The position numbers and the translations under genes are program-made. A DNA stretch of 64,000 bases. It comes from Paracyclopina nana (Eukaryota; Arthropoda; Copepoda; Cyclopoida; Cyclopettidae). Location: assembly GCA_019096065.1 (NCBI GenBank), contig JAGUCH010000002.1, positions 12,501 through 76,500 on the forward strand, written 5' to 3'. Within the stretch, counting starts at the first letter, position 1, and each line of letters starts with the position of its first letter. A model generated the notes under the pieces. That model ran no database searches, was not told where the DNA came from, and saw only the letters and a program-made list of their open reading frames with translations. Shown here in pieces: positions 33,680 to 44,700 of the stretch.

Positions 33680-36600
33680 AATGAGGAATTGCCGCGTTTT
33701 TGTCCGCAGCAGCAGCCTCCATTGCCAAATTGTGCAGCCGAGGACGACGGCCATTTTACTCACACTTGTCCTCATTCATTTCCCGAGTTGTGGGCAATCC
33801 GCCAAAATCGAGCAATGCCACACGCTGCAGCCTCAAAGCTTGAGCATGGAGGATAAACTCGTACTCTCGCCTATCATCTTCCAAGGTGATCAAAACAGAT
33901 TGGGCGGACTCCTTGGATCGACAAAACGACTCGTCCGTGGATCGACTATGAGAACACACAATCCATAGATAGACCAGGACTGACTGTATTTGGTTAGACG
34001 AGAAAAACCAACATTACATAGACAAGACAAACCATCCTTGGACCGACTCTAAGAACGCACAGTCCTTGGATCGACAAAACGAATCGTCCGTAGATCGACA
34101 TAGTCTTTTTTCTAGGCCCAAGTTTTGAAATGGTATGCAGATCTTCACAAAACTGACTAAAAAGGCTACTTGTCGGAACCGGGCTATAGTCTTGGAATAA
34201 ATAATAAAAATTTTTTTGGTATATTCCCGGGGAACGGTAATAAGATCGAAATTTTAAGATCGAAATCAACATGGGATTACAAAGTCGAAGCTTTTTTAGA
34301 GACTGGGTATTAAAGTCGAAAGTGTAGGGTAATAAGTCGGATGGATTTTGAGTCTCAGGGTAATAAGATCGAAGGGTGAATTACAATGCCAAACTATACC
34401 TGGATTTTAAAGTAGAAACACTAAGATTTTAAGGTCAAATGTACAATAAGAATTTCCTAAATAAATTGTACTTTCCAAAATATTGCTAAGCTTCATCAAT
34501 GAAGCATGATTAAGTAAGCCAAAAAAAACCCAACTTTTTGAATGCTTTTTTGGAACAAAAATCAAGTGAATTATTTAACTTATGGTTCAAAATGTTTCAA
34601 GCTTTTTGGCCCTAACAAATTAGAGCTATTATTTTAGTTCTTTAATAAGTTATTTGTGTTCTGATTATTTTTCCTAAATTCGACTTTTTAATCTGAGTTT
34701 TTTGACTTTAAAATCCAGGTGTTTTGACTTTAAAATTTATTGGGTTTTGCTCTAAAATTTAGATGTTTCGACTTTAAAATCCAGGTAGAGGTTCATTTTT
34801 TGTTTTCCCGTTCGATCTTATTACCCAGTATCAATTTCATTTCGATCTTAAAATCCAGGTGATTCGACTTAAAAATCCATTATCAATTCGGCTTTAAAAT
34901 CCCCCCTAAATTCGATCTTAATACCGGCAAAATGTTTCAAGCTTTTTATGGCACCCATATTCCCAATAGTACCAGGTTAGTTATAGTCTATCCAGGGACT
35001 GTTTGTTGTAACAGTCGATCCAAGGACGATCCTTCTGCTAGTCTATCCAAGTACTGTTCGTTCTAGTCGACCCAGGTCCTTCTCTGTCATGACTGTCGAT
35101 CAAAGCACAGTCCCGTCTTGTCGATCCAAGGACTATATGTCCTCATAGTCGATCCTGGGATGATCTGTAGCAGTCTATCCAGGAACAGTATGTTCTAGTC
35201 GATCCAAGTACGGCCGCCCATTTGGCCTATCGCTTCCAATAGCATAAAGTGATGGAAAATTATAGAAACGTTTAGCGCAAGAACGGCTCACTTTGTGGGG
35301 ATAGTAAGCTTCAATGACCCCTACTAAAATTCAAAAATAAAACCTTTGTTAATTCAAAGTGAAATCTCTAGGATGAACAGAAACGGAGATATAGCCATGC
35401 TAAAAGTTGATTACTGCCAACTTGATTAATTTTGCATAATAAGTTTGGCAACAAATATCTCTTTTTGAGTGCATTCTACAGACTTGCTTATGAAATAAAA
35501 AAAGTTTGGTCTTCTTTTTTCAGAGGGGGTCATTGCTATTAATATTCTCAAAAAATAATAAATGTTTTATGTTATGGGAAGCCATAGACCAGGATATTTA
35601 AATTACTACCAAATGAACCCTACAAACATAAGCTTTCAGAAAATGTATATTTTTTGGGGGTTGTAGAGAGTTTGGGTTAGGGCCTTCTTCAAGCCTTCAA
35701 GCTTTGAAATTGGCGCAGCAATAAAAGGCACTAATTGTTATTTGGCACTCCTTGTAAAAGGCACCCATCTCAAACGTGAAATTGGGCATTTGCTCATAAC
35801 TATTCTATGTATTTTTGTTAGTACCAGTTGGTTTTCGAAAGATTAAAGGTTCCTAGTAATTTTTTAGGTGCCATTGACAACTGCATTGGATATCAGGAGC
35901 TGATGAGTAAAGTTAGCCTCACTCAATATACTGAATTAGCTATCTAACTCAGTTTTGGCAACTTAACTTGGCAATCTTGCAAGCTCAAACTACATAAAAT
36001 CAAGGCAGATCACCTGTATAAATATCTGGTTAACTTTTTCTCCTAAAGTTAGCATGAGCAATGAGTCAATGCGGGGATGCACTTTATGGGACAATTTATC
36101 TGATTGGTTTGCAAACATTTTTGGTGCCTGTCAATGAATTTGGTTGCAGTGCCTTTTTTCGCAGAGCCAAATTATGTGGGTGCCTTTTCCCAAAGTGCCT
36201 TTTACCAGCAGAGCCGTTTTTGTTAGCGGAAAATCCCAGCTGTTGCCCATAAAGGCCGCTAGGAGAAGCGAATATTCTGCTAATCTCTCCAAGTTTTGGG
36301 CTTTTTCTGCCGACATTTGCGCACAATTTGCACACAGAAAAGCAACACTTTCTTGAGTAACAAGCTCTGCAGTAACCAATTATTATTTTAGCTAAATCTT
36401 TAAATAATTTATTTTGCCATAAAAAGTGGCCCATTTCAGTCCTTCAATTCCCATATTTCAATACATTCATCGACCTCGCTGGCTCGGCCTAGCAAATCTT
36501 CACTCGGCCTCATTCAACTTTGACAAGTGCAACTTAAATTTCAGGTCGGCTGATCTCTCGCAGCAACGTCTACAATTCCCTGTATTTTGTGTCCGTCCGC

Positions 36601-39600
36601 GTCCAAAAAGTATTGAAGGGCTCCGTGCCAAAGCGAATGCACCGACACATGCGGCTCCTTTTCCACAGTGCTGCCGGAGAAAGTGTACGGCACACTTGCC
36701 AGCCTGTCACCTTTGACATCCACACGGGCACCAAGTACGTCTTCTATGTCAAAAAAGTCGCCGTCGGCCGCTACGCCGCCATCGCCACCCCGGACGTCTA
36801 CACCAAAAAGGCGCGAAAATCCGCGCGACAGCTGCTCTGCGACAACTGCCGTAAGACATATAGACAGCAGTATCGTAACTCAGAGACGCCATCTACCGAC
36901 ATTCTTGAAGAAACACTTGGGAGCTGAGCTCCAAATCAAGTTTCGTTTCAATGAGTCAATTTGCTTCTTTTAGGGCGAGCAATCATTATGAATGACTTCT
37001 CTTATTTTATTAACGCTTGGCATCAGGATTCTAACGTCCTGATACGTAGTATCTTGTGGTTGTCATAGATTAAAAATAATTTTACTTTTGCGTCATGAAG
37101 TAATCCTTTAAAAACTTTCAAAATAGCATTGATGTAAGGCGATCCCAATCTTCAGCTGACTCTACTCAAGAAAAAACTGAGCATCCGCAGCTTTTTTGCA
37201 CCTCAAGTAATTGTTTGAAATAAAGACCTTGCAAGAAAATTAGCATAATCAAAAATCAAACTATCAAAAGCATTCCTTGGTGACACAAAAATAAATATTA
37301 CAACCATAAGATACTTTACATCAGGATGTTAGAGTCCTGATGCTAGGCTTGATTAAAATAAGAGTCACCATTTGTAATGATTGCTTGCCCTAAAAGATGC
37401 AAATTGACTTTTTGAAACGTAACTTGATTTGGAGCTCAGCTCCCAAGTGTTTCTTCAAGAACGTTGGTAGATGGCGTCGCTTAATTACGATACTGCTGTC
37501 TATAGGCTTAGTAAGTCATTCTGGCCTAGGAAAGCATTGCTTTATGGCATTTGTACAATTTCTGACGGAAACCACCAAAGTCCGCAAGGAGCTAAATGTA
37601 ACTTTCTGGCACTATTGACCTCTTTTCTGTCTGTCTTTGCACCAACCCAGGATCACCTCAATTTTTGATTTTTTTTCAGTGAGTCAGCCGCGGGTGACCG
37701 GCCTGGTTGACAGCCTGTCAGTGTCGCAGGGCGGCAAATTCAAATTGAAGTGCAAAGTTGCCGGATCTCCCAAACCAAAAGTGACTTGGCTGAAAAATGG
37801 CAGGCCAATTCGCACCGACATTCGCATTAGCATCCAAACAAAGAGGTAAAAAAAAATCACGGCTTTTTGAGAGCTTGTTGATGCAGGGGGCGTTAACTGA
37901 AAAAGGAACTATACGCACAGCACTTCCTTTTTGAATTAACGCACCTAATAATTGAAAAGATCCGAATTAGCCATGATTACTATTAATTACTACAAATTGC
38001 AAAGCTACAAAAATAAAAGTTTCAATTCAATGAGGAAATACTCTGCATTTCACCAAAAACTTAATAAAATAACCTATAGATTGAACAAATGCCTTACCTG
38101 AAAAATACCAGACCTGGACTTTTTGCTGTTTGTGACTTTTGGCGTTTTCAGCTCAGTACCATAGCAATGACACGCCATCTATGGACATTTACTCGAAACA
38201 CTTGGGAGTTGAGCTCAAAACCAAGTTTTTGTTTTGATGAGCCGAACACTTATTAAGATCTAGCGGTTATAGCAGCGCCATCTAGAGGAGCTTGTTGATG
38301 TAGGGGGGCGTTAACTGAAAAAGGAAGCATACGCACAGCACTTCCTTTTTGAGTTAACGCACCCAACAATTGAAAAGATCTCAATTAGCCATGATTACTT
38401 TTAATTACTACAAATTGCAGAGCTCCAAGAAATAAAAGTTTCAATTTAAGATCTGGCGGTTATAGCTGCGCCATCTAGCGGATTCAAGTTTTAGCGGCCA
38501 AAAGTTGAACTAACAATCTTTTTTCAGGCGCCGTTCAGTGCTGCGGCTGAGCGATGCTCAGGGCCGAGATTCGGGGAAATATTCATGCAGTGCCGCAAAT
38601 GTTCTCGGAGAACATCGTCAGACTACCAGTATTTCAGTACGCCTTTCGGGTGAGCATGGCTGGAAAAGCGCCAGAATAGTTTGCCAAAAAAGCCACAAAT
38701 GTCCTCTTTGCAGCACCCGACCCACCAGCTTCCAGCTGCCCAATTGCCTCTTTTTGCCTGAACGGGGGCAAATGTTTGTATTATGAAATGATTGGCGAGC
38801 TTGTTTGCAGGTAAAATTCCTTTTATAGACATCAGTACAAAAACAATGACACGCCATCTACCGGCATTTAGGATAAACACTTGGGAGTAGAGCTAAAATT
38901 CAAGTTTTGTTTTCATGAGTCAATCTGCTTTTTTTCGCCAATAGTTATCAAAAATGGTCACTTTTACAATGCTTATAATTAGCATCAGGACTCAAACACT
39001 TTGATATTTTAAGTATCAAATTTCCTCAAGTTCAACAAAACGCTGTAATTCAGTAATTTTTCTTGGGCAGCGTCAGCTGAAAATCCCAGCTGTTGCCCAA
39101 AAAGGCCGCTGGGGTCGCCCTACACCAATGCTTTTGTTATGATACTAATTTTAATTAAGTATTGTCTTGTTTTGAAAAATACATGTCCATCTTGAGTTCT
39201 TTAGAATTTCAAAGAAAGTCCTTGTTTCTGCTGATTTTTCAAAAGTACTTCAATTATATTTTTTACATTCTATGAAGTTTTAAAGTATTTATACATTTTG
39301 AAGGTGTCCTGAAGGCTTCGCTGGGCAACGATGTCAGTTTAAGAAGGCTCGCATCAATTTACCGAGCGCAGCAGAGAGTGAGTTGAATGTTTAGCTTTGG
39401 GGCGCAACAAAATTGCGCTCACTCACGCAACCTCTCAACTTTTCAGGCGAGGCCTGCGGCCCTTACGGCCACGACATTCACCTCCGGGAAATTTGCGCGG
39501 CCTGGAAAGAACCGCCTGTGACAGAAATGACCCGAGATGAGTACGAATCATGGCTGCGAGTAGAAAAAGAGGTATGTGCTATATTTACAACTACCCAGGG

Positions 39601-41425
39601 ACCATAAAATAGGGATGTAAAAAAGTTTTATGTCTAGTTCAATTGGGGCCACATGCCCACTAGCTGTTCTTTATGCTAGTAGACCAAGGGAAAGTGGCAC
39701 TACTTTTAAACATGAGGGGCGTAAGCTTGAGATGCCCCAGGGATGTAAATTTTCTTTACGTCCCAGGGACTAGAAAATGATTTTATATGATGGAAAGTAA
39801 TTTTCGCATGTATAATTCAGTTTACCAATTCGTCTCAGTTCATATAACTACACATATATAAAGGCTCAGACGTTTTACTTTATCAAGTGACACGCATTTT
39901 AAAGTATTTTATATACTGTAATACGATTTCCTCGTGTTATAATTCAGTTTACCGATCCAACTCAGCTCTGTACAATTACAGCCCTCGCAGGCTCGGGCTA
40001 GTAAAGCTGTACTCGAGTTTTCCCATTTTAAAATTCTCCCTCAGCTATTTAATGACCCTACTTTACGTGCCCCAGCTCGAAATAAATAACTATTATAAGG
40101 TGTGTTGCTCCTCTGTTTGACCAGATATTGTCCAAGAAGTAAATCCCATTCCAGAAAAAAGGAGAAAAAACGCCTTGCATGGGGATCGAACCCTGATCAT
40201 CTAGATAAGGAGTCCGACTTTACTGACTGAGCTACCAACACAGATAGAAAAAATTGTTGTTAGAATTTCTTTTTATTCTTCTTCTAAGCTGAGCTTAGCT
40301 TAGAAGAGGAGTAGAGTCTCTATCATAGATACCAGACAAAACTTGATCTAACACATCTTTTAGCTTCGAAAAGTGCCAGAGTCAAAAGGCACACTTTTTA
40401 AGTGATTCATTAACACTTTCGGCTACTCTTGCACTAGTGAGGGCCTCTCAACCCAAGCCCTCAAAGTAAAGGATCAAATGCTAAGTCAAGATTGCCTGGT
40501 CTGGTAACTTCATTAACATTTGAAAATTACTTTCCATCATATAAAATCGTATATATATGTAAACAAATTATAAAACAGGCTTACAAAATGTCTGAGCTCA
40601 TTTTACAAAGCAAAAATCTCGTAGCATTACTTGGCTCTCGCAAGCTCGAGCCCGCAAAGTTGCCACTCGATTTTTACTTTACAAAATTTGCTCAGCTTTT
40701 TTATTAGCTTGTTTTATAAATTGTTTACATATATAAATAGATATTATACCAATGCAGTGTTTACTCATTGACTCTTTCTACCCCAATCTCTTATCACATG
40801 AATTTTTATCACTCTAAAGTGATTTTTTATCCCTCTTGGATGCAAAGTACATTCATGTACAAGGGGGATGTAAAGTCAACTCAAAATCTGAATCAGAAAT
40901 TATTTATTCAATTTCACATAAAATTGGTTAATTATTTGATCTTCATAGACAAAAAAATCCCAAAGCTGGTCAATAATAGCCAGTTTTGGCAAATTTGCTT
41001 TTTTGGGAGAAAAATTAAGGGTACCTCCTCAGGAAAATTAAGTATTCTCATTTTTTTTACTTTTAATTACTTTCATCCATTGAAGCAAAAAAAGATGGCC
41101 AAAGATTCAAGCTTTCCAATGATATCCATTGTGTCGAATATTTAACATAAACTTTTGATTTCTAAGTGTGCAGAAATCTCCGGGATAGTCTGTATAAATC
41201 GATAATATACCTCAGGGGTGTAAAGTGAATTTATAAAAATTAAATTTGGCATATTCTATTTCCTTGGCTTTTTTCTAGGTTGCTGAGCTCAAACGCAAAA
41301 AGGAACTGGAGGAAATGCTCAAATTCCGTCAAATGGCCAACCGAACTGCGAGCAATGACCATGATTATTCATTTACTGATGACAATGATAGTGATGATTA
41401 TGAGTATGCCAATGACTCATACTAA
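33645..41425 (+). CDS. vn: Vein-like secreted neuregulin (Ig + EGF), 8 exons
   Basis: Vein is a secreted EGF-receptor ligand in arthropods. Coding exons: 33645-33885, 36545-36850, 37680-37845, 38528-38649, 38714-38810, 39304-39377, 39447-39571 and 41279-41425. They sum to 1278 nt (425 residues), with phases matching at every junction. A hydrophobic signal lies near residues 35-49 (AILLTLVLIHFPSC). The N-terminal domain (about 70-180) contains GRLISRSNVYNSLYFVSVRV and VLKG. The I-set Ig domain spans about 185-275, with Cys207, Trp219 and Cys258 (DSGKYSC). One EGF domain has six cysteines at 287, 293, 299, 310, 312 and 322 (CLNGGKC, CPEGFAGQRC). The tail is charged, partly coiled-coil-like (VAELKRKKELEEML) and ends acidic. 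No transmembrane segment follows the EGF domain, unlike membrane neuregulins. Introns host several repeats. The start is uncertain between Met1 and Met13. Confidence 0.9.
33900..35220. repeat. Foldback-like region with GATCGA-rich repeats in vein intron 1
   Basis: The left part (33905-34110) has repeated CTTGGATCGAC and CGTCCGTGGATCGAC motifs. The right part (34975-35215) has the reverse complement (GTCGATCCAAGGAC) repeated seven to eight times. The centre (34210-34930) has degenerate repeats, with TAAGATCGAAA on the left and TTCGACTTTAAAATCCAGG on the right, again complementary. Overall it is an imperfect palindrome of about 1.3 kb made of short tandem repeats. Confidence 0.7.
35228..35690. 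mobile_element. Non-autonomous element, family A, left-truncated copy
   Basis: It matches 25640-26105 over the inner blocks (AACGGCTCACTTT, GACCCCTACTAAAATTC, GCTAAAAGTTGATTACTGCC) and the right end (GTTTGGGTTAGGGCC). The outer part of the left terminal repeat is missing. It sits in vein intron 1. Confidence 0.75.
36859..37504. mobile_element. Non-autonomous element, family C, in vein intron 2
   Basis: The left end TATAGACAGCAGTATCGTAA and the following ~120 bp (CGCCATCTACC, AACACTTGGGAGCTGAGCTC, AATGAGTCAATTTGC, GGGCGAGCAATCATT) recur as the reverse complement at the right end (37380-37504). Inside is a second inverted pair around AGTATCTTGTGG / CCATAAGATACTT. The element starts only 8 bp after the exon 2 donor (GTAAG at 36851). 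Solo terminal fragments occur at 38155-38245 and 38830-38960. Confidence 0.85.
37868..38035. repeat. ~165-bp direct repeat, first copy, vein intron 3
   Basis: GAGCTTGTTGATG to AAAAGTTTCAATT is repeated at 38286-38450 with roughly 90% identity by eye. Each copy contains a hairpin: GGGCGTTAACTGAAAAAGGAA pairs with the downstream TTCCTTTTTGARTTAACGC. The hairpin stem is conserved in both copies. Confidence 0.85.
38155..38245. repeat. Solo end of a family-C element
   Basis: ACACGCCATCTATGG, AAACACTTGGGAGTTGAGCTC and GTTTTGATGAGCC match one terminal repeat of the element at 36859-37504. No matching inverted end is close by in the expected orientation. Confidence 0.65.
38286..38450. repeat. ~165-bp direct repeat, second copy, vein intron 3
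   Basis: Second copy of the unit at 37868-38035, with its inner hairpin conserved. It is followed immediately by CGCCATCTAGCGG-type sequence shared by several repeats in the region. Confidence 0.85.
38830..38960. repeat. Solo end of a family-C element, vein intron 5
   Basis: ACACGCCATCTACCGG, AAACACTTGGGAGTAGAGC and TTTTCATGAGTCAATCTGC match the family-C terminal repeat. It lies about 20 bp downstream of the donor of EGF exon 5, again very near a 5' splice site. Confidence 0.65.
39765..40130. repeat. Dispersed palindromic repeat, family D, vein intron 7
   Basis: It contains CAGTTTACCGATCC, CCTCGCAGGCTCGGGCTAG, TGTACTCGAGTTTTCCC and TACGTGCCCCAGCTCG. The last three blocks recur on the opposite strand at 58770-58900. 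The GTAATACGATTTCCTCGTG and CAGTTTACCGATCC blocks also recur inverted at 59505-59560. A further relative, with CTCGCAAGCTCGAGCCCG, lies at 40500-40740. No coding content. Confidence 0.7.
40164..40246 (-). other. tRNA-like sequence
   Basis: On the minus strand the sequence has a tRNA A box (TGGTAGCTCAGTCAGTAAAG), an anticodon-arm-like segment (CGGACTCCTTATCTAG, formal anticodon CCT) and a B box (GGTTCGATCCC). The anticodon stem partly pairs, but the acceptor stem does not close well. A tRNA pseudogene or SINE head fits better than a working tRNA. It lies in vein intron 7. Confidence 0.5.
40897..41197. mobile_element. Truncated family-B element, vein intron 7
   Basis: It matches the right part of 30372-31102 (TTATTTATTCAATTTCACAT, GGCAAATTTGCTTTTTTGGG, AAGCAAAAAAAGATGGC) and ends AAATCTCCGGGATAGTCTGTA. 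The left terminal repeat is missing. Confidence 0.75.
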
Positions 41426-41473
41426 GGAAATTCAAATCCTTCAATTTTGTAGCAGTAATTTTGCGCCAGTCAG

Positions 41474-41479
41474 AATAAA
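41474..41479 (+). terminator. Poly(A) signal of vein
   Basis: Canonical AATAAA 49 bp after the vein stop codon. Vein and the channel gene converge here, with only about 285 bp between their stop codons. Confidence 0.65.
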
Positions 41480-41710
41480 ATAGCCAATCTGCTCAAAACC
41501 TCACCATTCTGCTCAAGAATGTAAAATAATGCACCAGTTGCACAAGTTTACAAGAATTTTACACACATATAAAGTTGCTGCTCTAAAGTCAGTATTAGAA
41601 TGAGGGACAGTAAGCTTTGCACATCTATTTCAATTTTGTATATGGATGATATTTGACTGTCCAATAAGCTAATATCAACATAAATTCTTCTTTTTTAAAT
41701 AAGCATGTCT

Positions 41711-44700
41711 TTAGTAAATCTCCATGCCTGTGGGCTCAATGTAGCCCACTTTCAGGTGTATGAAGAGAGTGAAAACAAAGGTGAAAAGAAGGAAGAGAAT
41801 AGGGAAAAAGATCTTTTGGAATCTGTTGATGCCCTTGGCTGTCCACGATTTGGGCTTATTCCTCAAAAGGAAGCGATGAAAGACTGGGAATTTCGCCCTC
41901 ACTCCAACCTAAAAATGCTCAAACATTTTAGGAGTTCAACCATAGCAAAATTAATTAAAAGTCATTGACTCACAAGTGCATTGGTTGTTGACTGGATGTG
42001 GGCAATGTCCACCTTTTGCAAGGTTTTGCCCAGCTCACTCTTCAACGCTTCCTCTTGCTCCTCTTTGAAGTAGATGTCAATCAAAATGTGCACAGCTGTC
42101 ATGCAAGAGGTAGCCAGCAAAAAGAAGAGCAGCCAATAGTCAATTACCTAGAATGGGAACCCTTAGGACTGTCCGCTTAATGAACCTAACTAACCTTGAA
42201 GTATGAGGTCTTGGGCAGAGAATCGCTTAAGCCAGACATGAGAGAAGCCAACACCAGGAGAGCAGTTAATCCGCCCATGAACCTATCAGCAAAACTTTTT
42301 GTATAAGCATTGTAAAAGTGGCAGTGGCCAGGTGTCCAGCGACACAGAAATCGCGAAATTTGTGATGTGCAGTTAGGCTCAATAGTCTTAACCAAGTAAG
42401 TGCACGCCCCACGTCAATATAGAGACACAAACATCGCGAAATTTGAAACTTTTTGTGGCGCAGTGGCTCAGTGGCGCAGGGGTCAACAGCCATTAATAAA
42501 GTCCACGAACACTTGTGGGCGTGTGAATGCCATTTTTTAATTGAAACCTCATGTGGCGCAGTGGCTCAGTGGCGCAGAGGTCAATGACCATTTAATATAG
42601 TCCGCGCGCGCTATTGGCAGGCATGTGAATGCCTTTTTTTATTTGAAACCTCATGTGGCGCAGTGGCTCAGTGGCGCAGGGGTCAATGACCAATAATAAA
42701 GTTCGCACACTCTTGTGGGCATGTGGATGCCATTTTTATTTGAAGCTTCATGTGGCCTTGTGGGCATGTGGATGCCATTTTTATTTGAAACTTCATGTGG
42801 TGCAGTGGCTCAGTGGTGCAGGGGTCAATGACCAATAATAAAGTTCTCGCACGCTTGTGGCTTGTGGGCATGTGGATGCCATTTATTATTTGAAACTTCA
42901 TGTGGTGCAGTGGCTCAGTGGCGCAGAGGTCAACGACCATTTGATAAAGTCTGCGCGCTATTGGCGGGTATGTGAATGCCATTTTTTATTTGAAACCTCA
43001 TGTGGCGCAGTGGCTCAGTGGCGCAGAGGTCAATGACCATTTAATAAAGTCCGCGCGCGCTATTGGCGGGCATGTGAATGCCATTATTTATTTGAAACCT
43101 CATTTGGCGCAGTGGCTCAGTGGCGCAGAGGTCAACGACCATTTGATAAAGTCTGCGCGCGCTATTGGCGGGCATGTGAATGCCATTTTTTATTTGAAAC
43201 CTCATGTGGCGCAGTGGCTCAGAGGCGCAGAGGTCAATGACCATTTAATAAAGTCCGCGCGCGCTATTGGTGGGCATGTGAATGCCATTTTTTAATTGAA
43301 ACCTCATGTGGCGCAGTGGCTCAGTGGCGCAGAGGTCAACGACCATCAAATAAAGTCCGCGCGCGCTATTGGCGGGCATGTGAATGCCTTTTTTTATTTG
43401 AAACCTCATGTGGCGCAGTGGCTCAGTGGCGCAGAGGTTAACGACCAATCTATTGACGTTTCTGTCTTTTCAAACTTTAAGGACATTTTGGGCTATTGAC
43501 TTTTCTGCTTTGATTCAGAGCATCAAAAAGAAGTAAGCTGAGATATTGCGCGCCAAAGTTTACTACTCTAGGCTTTGTTTACTTTTTGTTTTTAGCCTGA
43601 ATTTTCGGTTTTTTTGAGCTCTAAACACCGCGCACCGGTAAAAGCGGAAATTCAGATGGTCCTGACGGCCGCGACTGCATATGCAGGGATCAAATGCAAT
43701 CAAAACATAGAATATATTTCTTAGGAAAAAATATAATGCTGTATTCGACAGCGTGAAAGCAATGTGATCGCCCGTGTTTTGCCGTGTTCGCCGTGTTCGG
43801 CCGTGTTGGCAGTGTTCGGCCGTGTTCTTACTAATGCCCTGTTCATCTACTCTATTTTTTCGTAACTTTCTTGTCCTACCTTACGGAAAAAGTTGTCATA
43901 ACTCCACGAATTTCTATTAGCTGTCGTAGCTTGTAAGAACTAGCGTTATTTTAGCGATCCCTCTAGGATTGACTAAACTAATGCAACTTAAGAGAGAATT
44001 CACCGAAATGATTGACCTGGTAGAATGTTTTAGTCGGCCCTAGCAGGCCGGCTTTACTTGCAGCAAGCCTCATCCTTACGTTAGGACACACTAAACCAAA
44101 GGAAGGTTGGAAGTTTGCCCTTGAACAAAGGCAAATCCAAATTGATTTAGTCAACCCTAGCCATTACGTGCTTAACTTGACCAACGCGCTTGCCCAATTC
44201 ATACACTAACGACTGATCTTACGCTCACAGCGGCTCACTTAAGACAATTTTTGTCGCTATAGAATAACGAAAAAATTTCGTAAGACTGCTAAAGTTAAGA
44301 CTGAATTTGTCGTTGTAGATGAACAGGGCATAAGACCGCTCTGTTAATTTAGGTTAGCGCATGCTGGCTAGGGATGACTAAATCAATTTTGATTTGCCTT
44401 TGCTCAAGGGCTAACCTTCCTTTGGTTTAGTATACCCTAACATAAGGACTAGTCTTACAGCAAGTAAAGCCGGCCTGCTGGGGTTGACTAAGACATTCTA
44501 CTAGGTCTATCATTTCTGTGGATTCTTTTCAAAGTTGCATTAGTTTAGTCAATCCTTGGGGATCGCTAAAATAACGCCAGTCCTTACCAGCAACGACTAC
44601 TAATAGAAATTCGTGGAGCTACGACAACTTGGACTCAACTTGGACTCCTTGGGACCTAACTCATGAGGTCCAATCAGCTTTTGGACCTTGAGATGCCTCA

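Noticed and set aside
42653-43499. Frames with a repeated [12 protein letters not shown] motif
   Set aside because: Produced by the 102-bp array, whose period is a multiple of three. The same happens on the other strand and in the inverted copies.
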